DNA of 11,084 bases from Rhodospirillales bacterium RIFCSPLOWO2_12_FULL_67_15 (lineage in GTDB: Bacteria; Pseudomonadota; Alphaproteobacteria; Rhodospirillales; 2-12-FULL-67-15): NCBI GenBank assembly GCA_001830475.1, contig MIAC01000178.1, positions 1 through 11,084 of the forward strand, written 5' to 3'. The position numbers and the translations under genes are program-made. The notes beneath the pieces were generated by a model. That model was not told where the DNA came from. It made no database searches and was given only the letters and a program-made list of their open reading frames with translations. Shown here one piece after another: positions 1 through 8,170 of the stretch; the first letter of the stretch is position 1; each line of letters opens with the position of its first letter.

Positions 1-2
1 CG

Positions 3-80
3 TCGGGGCCGGCCATTGTCGTCGCGGCGCTGGTACTGTTCGCGGTTTCGGCCGGCGCCGCCGTTTTCAAGCCGCGGTGA
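3..80 (+). CDS. C-terminal fragment of an unknown membrane protein
   Basis: The frame is open from the window edge to a TGA at 78-80 and gives 25 residues. These are one strongly hydrophobic helix (roughly AIVVAALVLFAVSAGAAVF) followed by a short basic tail, KPR. This is the usual look of a final transmembrane segment with its tail on the cytoplasmic side. The gene lies convergent to metC and overlaps its end by 14 bp. The family cannot be told from so little sequence. The other two plus frames here read as low-complexity Arg/Pro-rich shadow sequence, so this frame is the best candidate for a real coding end. Confidence 0.45.
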   Translation, partial: SGPAIVVAALVLFAVSAGAAVFKPR

Positions 81-1257
81 GGCGCTTCAACCCCGCCGCC
101 AAGTCCTCGATCAGGTCGTCGGCGTCTTCGAGCCCGGCATGAATCCGGACCGCGGGGCCCGGGTGCGGCCAGCGGGTGACGCTGCGGACCTTGGTCGGGT
201 AAATGGGAACGATCAGGCTTTCGAAACCGCCCCAACTGAAGCCTAAGGCGAACAGCTCGAGGCCGTCGAGCATGGCCGCGACCGCTTTTTTCGGAAATTC
301 CTTCAGCACCACCGAGAACAGCCCCGAAGCGCCGGTGAAGTCGCGTTTCCACAATTCGTGCCCGGGACATTCGGGCAGCGCCGGGTGGAGAACGCACGCG
401 ACTTCGGGGCGCGCTTTCAGCCAGCGGGCGAGCTTGAGCCCGGTCTCCTGGTGCCTCGGCATCCGCGCCGCGAGCGAGCGCAGGCCCCGGAGGCCGAGAT
501 AACACTCGTCCACCCCGGCGCAGACGCCGAGATTCGCGGTCGTCGTCTTGACCTGCTCGTAGAGTTCCTTGCGCACGGTGACGACGCCGAGCATGGCGTC
601 CGAATGTCCGGCGATGAACTTGGTCGCCGCCTGGATCGAGACGTCGACGCCATGGGAAAAGGGCTGGAAGTAGTACCCCGCGCTCCAGGTGTTATCCATG
701 ACCACGACCGCGCCCCGCGCGCGGGCGGCCTTGGCGATCGCCGGGACATCCTGGACTTCGAAGGTGAGCGAGCCCGGCGATTCCAAAAAGACCAGCCGGG
801 TATTCGGGCGGATCAGGCCGGCGATCTTCGCCCCGATCAAAGGATCGTAGTACGTCACCTCGACGCCGAAGCCGGCGAGCAGCCCGTTGCAGAACCGGCG
901 GGTCGGAAAATACGTCGAATCGACGATCAGGGCGTGATCGCCGGCCTTGAGGAAGGATTGCAGCGTGCAGGCGATGGCCGACAGCCCGGAGGGCAGCGAG
1001 ATCGCCTTGTCGCCGCCTTCGAGGGCGGCGACGGCTTGCTCCAGCGCCATGGTCGTCGGCGTGCCGTAGCGGCCATAGTGGATGTGATCGAAGGGCGCGG
1101 CTTGCGAGGCCTCGAGCTTCGCGACCGTCGGAAAGACGACGGTCGAGGCATGATAGACCGGCGGATTGACGATACCGTGATTGGCACCAGGGTCCCTTCC
1201 GGCGTGGGCGAGAACGGTGTCGCGGCGCTTCGGGCGTTTATTGTTATCTTTGGCCAT
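67..1257 (-). CDS. metC: Cystathionine beta-lyase (PLP-dependent)
   Basis: This is a 396-residue Cys/Met-metabolism PLP enzyme of normal family length. It is expected to split cystathionine into homocysteine, pyruvate and ammonia in the cytosol, feeding methionine synthesis; enzymes of this type also release H2S from cysteine. Visible motifs are the Y-G-R-Y-G-T-P-T block at about 61-68 (cofactor phosphate contacts from the partner subunit), the S-G-L-S-A-I block near 90-95, D188 in VVMDNTW, the PLP lysine K213 in QAATKFIAGHSD, and SWGGFESL at 341-348. The last motif resembles the MetC signature SWGGYESL and favours cystathionine beta-lyase over gamma-synthase or gamma-lyase. The ATG at 1257-1255 shares one base with the sseA stop (TGATG), and no Shine-Dalgarno is visible, so translation is probably coupled. 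A longer open frame upstream is a shadow of sseA. Confidence 0.9.
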   Translation of the reverse strand: MAKDNNKRPKRRDTVLAHAGRDPGANHGIVNPPVYHASTVVFPTVAKLEASQAAPFDHIHYGRYGTPTTMALEQAVAALEGGDKAISLPSGLSAIACTLQSFLKAGDHALIVDSTYFPTRRFCNGLLAGFGVEVTYYDPLIGAKIAGLIRPNTRLVFLESPGSLTFEVQDVPAIAKAARARGAVVVMDNTWSAGYYFQPFSHGVDVSIQAATKFIAGHSDAMLGVVTVRKELYEQVKTTTANLGVCAGVDECYLGLRGLRSLAARMPRHQETGLKLARWLKARPEVACVLHPALPECPGHELWKRDFTGASGLFSVVLKEFPKKAVAAMLDGLELFALGFSWGGFESLIVPIYPTKVRSVTRWPHPGPAVRIHAGLEDADDLIEDLAAGLKRLTAA

Positions 1258-2126
1258 CAGGATTCGACCGGAACGTCGTCGCGTCCGCCCCATTCGGTCC
1301 AGGAGCCGTCGTAGATCGCCGCGCGCTCGTGCCCGATCAGGAAAAGTCCGAAAGCCAGCGTGCAGGCGGTGATGCCGGAACCGCAGCTGGCGACGATGGG
1401 TTTCGCGACGTCGACGCCGGCGGCGGCGAAGGCGGCGGCGATCTCGGCCGGCGGCCGCACGACGAAGTCGCGGGAAGGATCGAGGATCGCGTTGAAGGGG
1501 ACGTTGCGGCTTCCGGGAATATGGCCGGCGCGGAGGCCGGGGCGGGGCTCGGGCTCGGTTCCCTTGAACCGGCCTGGGCTGCGCGCGTCCACCACCAGCT
1601 CGCGCCGGCGCGAGAGATTGACGCGCATCTGATCGAGGCTGCGAACCAGGGTATGGTCCATGCGGGCGGTGAAGTGCCGCGGGCGCGGCGCCGACGGCGT
1701 GTCGTCGAGGGGCCGGTTCTCGCGGCGCCACTTGAGCAGGCCGCCGTCGAGGACCGCTACGTCGCTATGGCCGAAGACGCGGAACATCCACCAGACGCGG
1801 TGCGCGGCGAGAAAGCCGCCGTTCGCGTCGTAGATCACGATCCGGCTGCCGTCGCCGAGGCCGAGCAAGCGAACCTGGCTCGAGAATTTCTCCGGACTCG
1901 GCAGCATGTGCGGCAGCGGCGTGTCGCGGTCGCAGATTTCGTCGATGTCGAAATAGACGGCGCCGGGAATGTGGGCGGCTTCGAACTCCTTGCGCGCCTG
2001 GCGGGGAACGCCCGGCATGAAGGTCGTCGCGTCCACGACCCGAAGATCGGGCGCCGCAAGCTGGCGCGCGAGCTCTTCGGTGGACACGAGAACATGCGGG
2101 TTGGCGTAGGCTTTGATTGGGGTCAT
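1257..2126 (-). CDS. sseA: 3-mercaptopyruvate sulfurtransferase (two-domain rhodanese)
   Basis: This is a 289-residue tandem rhodanese protein of the usual length. The N-terminal domain (about 12-140) is the inactive copy: YDANGG at 99-104 stands where an active domain has its cysteine loop. The C-terminal domain (about 160-285) carries the catalytic cysteine C248 in CGSGITA (248-254). This loop is close to the CGSGVTA loop of mercaptopyruvate sulfurtransferases and unlike the CRKGVTA-type loop of thiosulfate rhodaneses. The likely reaction transfers sulfur from 3-mercaptopyruvate, the transamination product of cysteine, to a thiol or cyanide acceptor. The ATG at 2126 overlaps the cysteine synthase stop by four bases (ATGA), and the stop overlaps the metC start by one base, so it is the middle gene of a coupled trio. 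Open frame upstream of 2126 belongs to the overlapping cysK sequence. Confidence 0.9.
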   Translation of the reverse strand: MTPIKAYANPHVLVSTEELARQLAAPDLRVVDATTFMPGVPRQARKEFEAAHIPGAVYFDIDEICDRDTPLPHMLPSPEKFSSQVRLLGLGDGSRIVIYDANGGFLAAHRVWWMFRVFGHSDVAVLDGGLLKWRRENRPLDDTPSAPRPRHFTARMDHTLVRSLDQMRVNLSRRRELVVDARSPGRFKGTEPEPRPGLRAGHIPGSRNVPFNAILDPSRDFVVRPPAEIAAAFAAAGVDVAKPIVASCGSGITACTLAFGLFLIGHERAAIYDGSWTEWGGRDDVPVES

Positions 2127-3133
2127 AGGGCGCGATCGAGCCAGTCCGGGACCGGCAGGTTCTGGGAGCGCAGGAACTCCGGGTTGAACATCTTGCTTTG
2201 GTAGCGGGTGCCGTAGTCGCAGAGCAGGGTGACGATGATGTGGCCGGGACCCATCTGGCGCGCGAGATGGATCGCGCCGGCGACGTTGACCCCGCTCGAT
2301 CCGCCGACGCAGAGGCCTTCGTGCTTGAGCAGGTCGAACACGATCGGCAGCCATTCCGGGTCGGGGATCTGGAACGGGGCATCCACCTCGAGCCCCTCCA
2401 GGTTCTTGGTGATGCGGCCCTGGCCGATTCCTTCGGAGATGGACGAGCCTTCGGCCTTCAAGGTGCCATGCTTGTAATAATGGTAGAGCGCGGCGCCGAG
2501 GGGATCGGCGAGGCCGATGACGACGCCTGGATTCTTCTCGCGCAAGTACTGGGCGACCCCGGCGAGCGTGCCGCCGGTTCCGACCGAGCAGATAAACCCG
2601 TCCACGCGGCCGTCGGTCTGGCGCCAGATCTCGGGGCCGGTGGTGCGGTAGTGCCCGTCGCGGTTGGCGACATTGTCGAATTGATTGGCCCAGATCGCGC
2701 CGTTGGGCTCGGTGCGGGCGAGCTCGTCGGCGAGCCGTCCGGAGACATGAACGTAGTTGTTGGGGTCCTTGTAGGGAACAGCCGGAACCTCGCGGAGGTC
2801 CGCGCCGCAGAGAAGCAGCATGTCCTTCTTTTCCTGGCTCTGGGTATCGGGAATGACGATGACGGTGCGATAACCGCGGGCGTTGCCGACCAGCGCGAGG
2901 CCGATGCCGGTATTGCCGGCCGTACCCTCGACGATCACGCCGCCCGGCCTGAGCTGACCTGTCCGTTCCGCGTCCTCGACGATGGCCAACGCGGCGCGGT
3001 CCTTGACCGAACTGCCGGGGTTGAGGAACTCGGCCTTGGCGAGAATTTCGCAGCCGGTCGCTTCGGAGGCGCGCTTGAGCCGGATCAGCGGCGTCTCGCC
3101 GATGGTATCGAGAAATCCGTCGCGGACCTGCAT
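2123..3133 (-). CDS. cysK: Cysteine synthase family PLP enzyme (CysK-like)
   Basis: This is a 336-residue fold-type II PLP enzyme of the O-acetylserine sulfhydrylase / cystathionine beta-synthase family, expected to make cysteine from an activated serine and sulfide. It shows an N-terminal TIGETPLIRL (10-19), the PLP lysine K44 in PGSSVKDRAAL, a substrate loop TAGNTG (71-76), the phosphate-binding loop GTGGT (185-189) and GGSSG (277-281), whose serine faces the PLP ring nitrogen in this family. Classical CysK has TSGNTG in the substrate loop, so the Ser-to-Ala change is notable. It is shared, as I recall, with a separate bacterial/fungal cysteine synthase-like clade, so the exact substrate is not certain. 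The start is ambiguous. ATG 3133 matches the usual N-terminus but has only a weak GGAAA upstream; TTG 3166 adds 11 residues and has GGAGG 11 nt upstream. Confidence 0.85.
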   Translation of the reverse strand: MQVRDGFLDTIGETPLIRLKRASEATGCEILAKAEFLNPGSSVKDRAALAIVEDAERTGQLRPGGVIVEGTAGNTGIGLALVGNARGYRTVIVIPDTQSQEKKDMLLLCGADLREVPAVPYKDPNNYVHVSGRLADELARTEPNGAIWANQFDNVANRDGHYRTTGPEIWRQTDGRVDGFICSVGTGGTLAGVAQYLREKNPGVVIGLADPLGAALYHYYKHGTLKAEGSSISEGIGQGRITKNLEGLEVDAPFQIPDPEWLPIVFDLLKHEGLCVGGSSGVNVAGAIHLARQMGPGHIIVTLLCDYGTRYQSKMFNPEFLRSQNLPVPDWLDRAL

Positions 3134-3177
3134 GGAGGGAGATTTCCGTCGTCGCGTGAAATTCAAAGACTAACCAG

Positions 3178-3182
3178 CCTCC
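3178..3182 (-). promoter_or_regulatory. Shine-Dalgarno GGAGG for a possible TTG start of cysK
   Basis: On the minus strand GGAGG lies 11 nt before an in-frame TTG at 3166-3164, just past the end of the Nudix gene. An in-frame TAG sits directly before this region, so TTG is the earliest possible start. The spacing is slightly long. If used, it extends the cysteine synthase to 347 residues with a basic N-terminal tail. Otherwise the ATG at 3133 is used with a poor site. Confidence 0.35.
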
Positions 3183-3191
3183 GAAGGGCGA

Positions 3192-3878
3192 TCAAGCGCG
3201 ACGCCGGGTTATCTTCGCGCGCGTTCTCCAGCGCTTCCGGAGCCGGTCCCGGTTAAGGCGGAACCATTGCAGGGCGATGACGATCATGGAATTGCAGGCT
3301 GCGCCCGAGTCCAGCCATACGAGCGCCCGGGCCGAGGGAACGACGTGAACCCGGATGTCCTCGTGCTCCGCGTCGATTCCGTGAATGGAGCCGTGACGCG
3401 ACGCCCGCACCCGGCCGCAGAAAAGGATCACGGTCTCGGTGGAACCGCCGGGGGTCACCATATAATCGCAGATGGGAACGAGATCGAGAACCTCGCAGCC
3501 GGCCTCCTCGCGCGCTTCGCGCCGGGCGACGTGTTCGGGGCTTTCGCCCTTCTCGACGATTCCGGCGACGACTTCCATCAGCCAGGGCGAGACGCGCCGG
3601 CGGAACCGCAACGTCGGTTGCATGGCATAGGCGCCGATCCGAAATTGTTCGATCAGAACCACGACATCGCGGTCGGGATCGTAGAGCAGAACGCCGACGG
3701 CATGACCGCGTTCGAAGACCTCGCGCGTCATCGGCGCGCTCCAGCCGCCGTCGAACAGTCGATGGCTCAAGCGATAGCGATCGATCCGGAAATACCCCTT
3801 GTAGGGAGAGCCTTTTGTGAAGACGCGGACGTCTTTGGCCGCCAGGGTCCGACGGGCGGCGCGGCGTGTCGGTGGCAT
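3192..3878 (-). CDS. nudF: Nudix hydrolase, ADP-ribose pyrophosphatase-like
   Basis: This is a 228-residue protein with a complete Nudix box, G106-x5-E112-x7-R120-E121-x2-E124-E125-x-G127-C128, the Mg-binding helix of the superfamily. The TPGGSTE segment at about 142-148 downstream is typical of the ADP-ribose pyrophosphatase (NudF/TrgB) branch, which splits ADP-ribose into AMP and ribose 5-phosphate. LIEQFRIGAY at 75-84 is also characteristic. Both ends are rich in arginine and the tail RRRA is strongly basic. ATG 3878 begins 2 nt after the upstream gene's stop and has GGTGAAG directly before it. A GTG at 3884 overlapping that stop (GTGA) would add two residues. Substrate assignment is by family resemblance; GDP-mannose or NADH hydrolysis cannot be excluded. 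Confidence 0.8.
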   Translation of the reverse strand: MPPTRRAARRTLAAKDVRVFTKGSPYKGYFRIDRYRLSHRLFDGGWSAPMTREVFERGHAVGVLLYDPDRDVVVLIEQFRIGAYAMQPTLRFRRRVSPWLMEVVAGIVEKGESPEHVARREAREEAGCEVLDLVPICDYMVTPGGSTETVILFCGRVRASRHGSIHGIDAEHEDIRVHVVPSARALVWLDSGAACNSMIVIALQWFRLNRDRLRKRWRTRAKITRRRA

Positions 3879-3880
3879 CT

Positions 3881-4345
3881 TCACCACAGGCGGCCCGAGG
3901 CGCCGATGGCGATGGTGACCAGTCCGAGCGCCAGGTTCACGGCGACGGTGCGCCGGATCACGACCAGAATCCGGCCTGCGGCCGGCCAGTCCTGGATTCC
4001 CACGGCGGCACGGTAGCGCCGATAAGGCCCCGCGACCAGGAACACGAAAATCGCGACCATGATCCAGCCCAGGCCGTGCATGAGCGAGACATGCACTCCC
4101 GATTGGGCGAAACCGCCGAAATCGGCGTAAACGGCGTAATATCCGGTGGCCGGAAGCGCGATCACGCTGGCCCAAACCCAGAGGAAGAAACGGTCGAAGA
4201 CGTTGTTCCACATCGTGAGGCGGTCGGGCGGCTCCATAAATCCGACCGCCGGCCTGAGGACGACATAGGCGAAGAACATCCCGCCTACCCAAAGGGCTGC
4301 GGCCAGAGCATGGAGCGCGTTGAACAGGGGAGACAGCATCAGCAT
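3881..4345 (-). CDS. CopD-like integral membrane protein
   Basis: This is a 154-residue protein with four predicted transmembrane helices at about 8-30, 53-74, 86-107 and 131-149. The opening LHALAAALWVGGMFFAYVVLRPA, the FF-W-VWA stretch of helix 2 and HVSLMHGLG at 85-93 resemble small proteins annotated as the CopD family (copper resistance D-like). Histidines H12, H85 and H90 lie at helix positions where a metal or haem could bind, but no binding site is proven and the family's function is poorly known. ATG 4345 is chosen because GGAGG (4355-4351 on the minus strand) lies 5 nt upstream; an ATG at 4339 is less well spaced. The kinase stop is 26 nt upstream and the Nudix start abuts the stop, so it is probably cotranscribed with both. 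Confidence 0.75.
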   Translation of the reverse strand: MLMLSPLFNALHALAAALWVGGMFFAYVVLRPAVGFMEPPDRLTMWNNVFDRFFLWVWASVIALPATGYYAVYADFGGFAQSGVHVSLMHGLGWIMVAIFVFLVAGPYRRYRAAVGIQDWPAAGRILVVIRRTVAVNLALGLVTIAIGASGRLW

Positions 4346-4371
4346 CGGACCCTCCGAAGGCCCCGCGGGAC

Positions 4372-6489
<2,118 letters not shown>

Positions 6490-6587
6490 GTCCGACGCTA
6501 ACCCCCTGGGAACGCGCGGAAGGATAGAATAGCCCACCGGCGCGGGCACTCCCACCGCTCTCCAAGCCCGGTTTTCCGATCCGGGGC

Positions 6588-6607
6588 GGGGCCTTATGAT
6601 AGGCCCC
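6588..6607 (+). promoter_or_regulatory. Inverted repeat around a -10-like TATGAT before nnr
   Basis: GGGGCCT (6588-6594) and AGGCCCC (6601-6607) are perfect inverted 7-bp arms. They are separated by exactly TATGAT, which matches the sigma70 -10 consensus at five of six bases. A weak -35-like TTTTCC lies 17 bp upstream (6572-6577). A start near 6607 would leave a leader of about 12 nt carrying the AGGCGGTGA ribosome site of nnr. The element could be a promoter with an overlapping operator, or an RNA or cruciform hairpin near the ribosome site. There is no T-run, so a terminator is unlikely. It lies in the 130-bp spacer shared with the divergent kinase gene. Confidence 0.4.
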
Positions 6608-6619
6608 AGGCGGTGACCC

Positions 6620-8101
6620 ATGTGGCGACAGGCCCTACTATCGGCGAAAGAAATGGCGCGTGCCGACGCTCTGGCCAGGGCGTCGGGTATTGCTTCGCTC
6701 ACGTTAATGGAGAACGCGGGCGGGGCGGTGGTCCGTCACATGCACCGCCGTTTCCCCCCGCAACCCGTGACGGTCCTATGCGGTCCAGGCAACAACGGCG
6801 GCGATGGTTTCGTCGTCGCCCGTTTGCTCAAGGACATGGGCTGGCCGGTGCGCGTGGCCCTGCTCGGCCCGCGAAGCGCCCTCAAAGGCGACGCGGCCGC
6901 CAACGCCGCGCGCTGGACGGGCGAAGTGCAGGCGCTGGCGTCCTCGGTCCTCGACGGCGCAACGCTGATCGTGGACGCGCTGTTCGGCGCGGGTCTGGCG
7001 CGCGCCCTCGACGGCGCCGCCGGCGCGACGCTCGCTGCGCTCGGCGAACGAAAACTTCCTTGCATCGCGGTGGATATTCCGAGCGGCGTGGACAGCGACA
7101 CCGGCGCGATCCGGGGTATCGCCCCGATGGCGCGCCTGACCGTGACGTTCTTCCGCCGCAAACCGGGACACCTTCTCTATCCGGGTCGGCTGCATTGCGG
7201 CGAGGTGGCGGTCGAGGACATCGGAATTCCGGACTCCGTCTTGAACGACATCCGCCCCGAGACCTTCGCCAACGATCCCGAACTGTGGCTTGACGTTCTG
7301 CCGTCTCCAGCCTGGGATGCCAACAAATATCGCCGGGGGCACGCGGTCATCGTCGGCGGCGCGATCATGACGGGCGCGGCCCGGCTCGCCGCCGCCGGCG
7401 CGCGACGCGCAGGCGCGGGTCTGGTGTTCATCGCCGCCCCGGCGAAGGCGTTCGCGGTTTATGCCGCCGGCGCGCCGGGCGTCGTCGTCGCGCCGCTCGG
7501 TGCGGGCCGTAAGGGCGATGCCGATTTCCGCAAGCTGGCCGCCGATGCGCGCCGCAACGCCTTCCTCGTTGGCCCCGGCAACGGCGTCGGACCCGAAACG
7601 CGGCGCCGGGTGCTCGCCGCGCTCAAGACCCGCCGCGCGGCGGTTTTGGATGCCGATGCGCTCACCTCGTTCGCGGGCCGGCGCGAGGAATTGTTCGCCG
7701 CGATCCGCGGGCCCTGTATCCTGACCCCGCACGAAGGTGAGTTCGCCCGCCTGTTCGGCAGTGCCGGCGACAAGCTTTCGCGCGCGCGGGCGGCGGCCAA
7801 AACCTCGGGCGCGACCATTCTCTTGAAAGGGCCGGATACGGTCATCGCCGGTGCGGGCGGCCGCGCCGTGCTCAATGGGAACGCACCGCCGACGCTCGCC
7901 ACCGCCGGGAGCGGGGACGTGCTGGCGGGTATAATTCTCGGTCTGCTGGCGCAGGGTATGGATCCGTTCCGGGCGGCCCAGGCGGCCGCATGGCTGCACG
8001 GCGAGGCTGCCCGGGAGGCGGGATTCGGCTTGATCGCCGAGGACCTCGCCGAAGCCTTGCCCGCGGTTTTGCGCCGACTCACCGCCCCGCTCGACGGGTG
8101 A
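6620..8101 (+). CDS. nnr: Bifunctional NAD(P)HX epimerase / dehydratase
   Basis: This 493-residue protein joins both halves of the NAD(P)H-hydrate repair pathway, which restores damaged hydrated NADH and NADPH. The N-terminal YjeF_N epimerase domain (about 1-215) has GPGNNGGDGF (55-64), DALFGAG (119-125) and IPSGVDSDTG (153-162). The C-terminal ribokinase-like, nucleotide-dependent dehydratase domain (about 230-490) has VGPGNGVG (317-324), LDADAL (343-348), TPHEGEFARL (369-378), KGPDTVI (403-409) and the catalytic GSGDVLAG (430-437). The length is typical of fused bacterial Nnr proteins and nothing appears broken. ATG 6620 is preceded by AGGCGGTGA at good spacing. It is transcribed divergently from the sensor kinase. 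The next gene follows on the same strand after 69 bp. Confidence 0.93.
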   Translation: MWRQALLSAKEMARADALARASGIASLTLMENAGGAVVRHMHRRFPPQPVTVLCGPGNNGGDGFVVARLLKDMGWPVRVALLGPRSALKGDAAANAARWTGEVQALASSVLDGATLIVDALFGAGLARALDGAAGATLAALGERKLPCIAVDIPSGVDSDTGAIRGIAPMARLTVTFFRRKPGHLLYPGRLHCGEVAVEDIGIPDSVLNDIRPETFANDPELWLDVLPSPAWDANKYRRGHAVIVGGAIMTGAARLAAAGARRAGAGLVFIAAPAKAFAVYAAGAPGVVVAPLGAGRKGDADFRKLAADARRNAFLVGPGNGVGPETRRRVLAALKTRRAAVLDADALTSFAGRREELFAAIRGPCILTPHEGEFARLFGSAGDKLSRARAAAKTSGATILLKGPDTVIAGAGGRAVLNGNAPPTLATAGSGDVLAGIILGLLAQGMDPFRAAQAAAWLHGEAAREAGFGLIAEDLAEALPAVLRRLTAPLDG

Positions 8102-8170
8102 AATCGAGTCGAGCTTGAGAGTTAATAATTTCGTTCCATTTCAACAAAGGAACCGCAGAGAACACCAAAC

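Noticed and set aside
1..66. GC-rich symmetric sequence GGCGCCGGCC beyond the metC stop, considered as a terminator
   Set aside because: There is no T-run on the minus strand, and the bases are explained by the coding end of the convergent gene.
358..1314. 318-codon plus-strand open frame opposite metC
   Set aside because: It is antisense to metC, whose PLP motifs are all present; the plus translation has no family features.
6776..7999. 407-codon minus-strand open frame opposite nnr
   Set aside because: It is an Arg/Gly/Ala-rich antisense shadow of nnr.
8102..8170. AT-rich patch TTAATAATT between nnr and the decarboxylase, considered as a promoter
   Set aside because: No acceptable -35 hexamer lies at 16-18 bp from any of the possible -10 registers.
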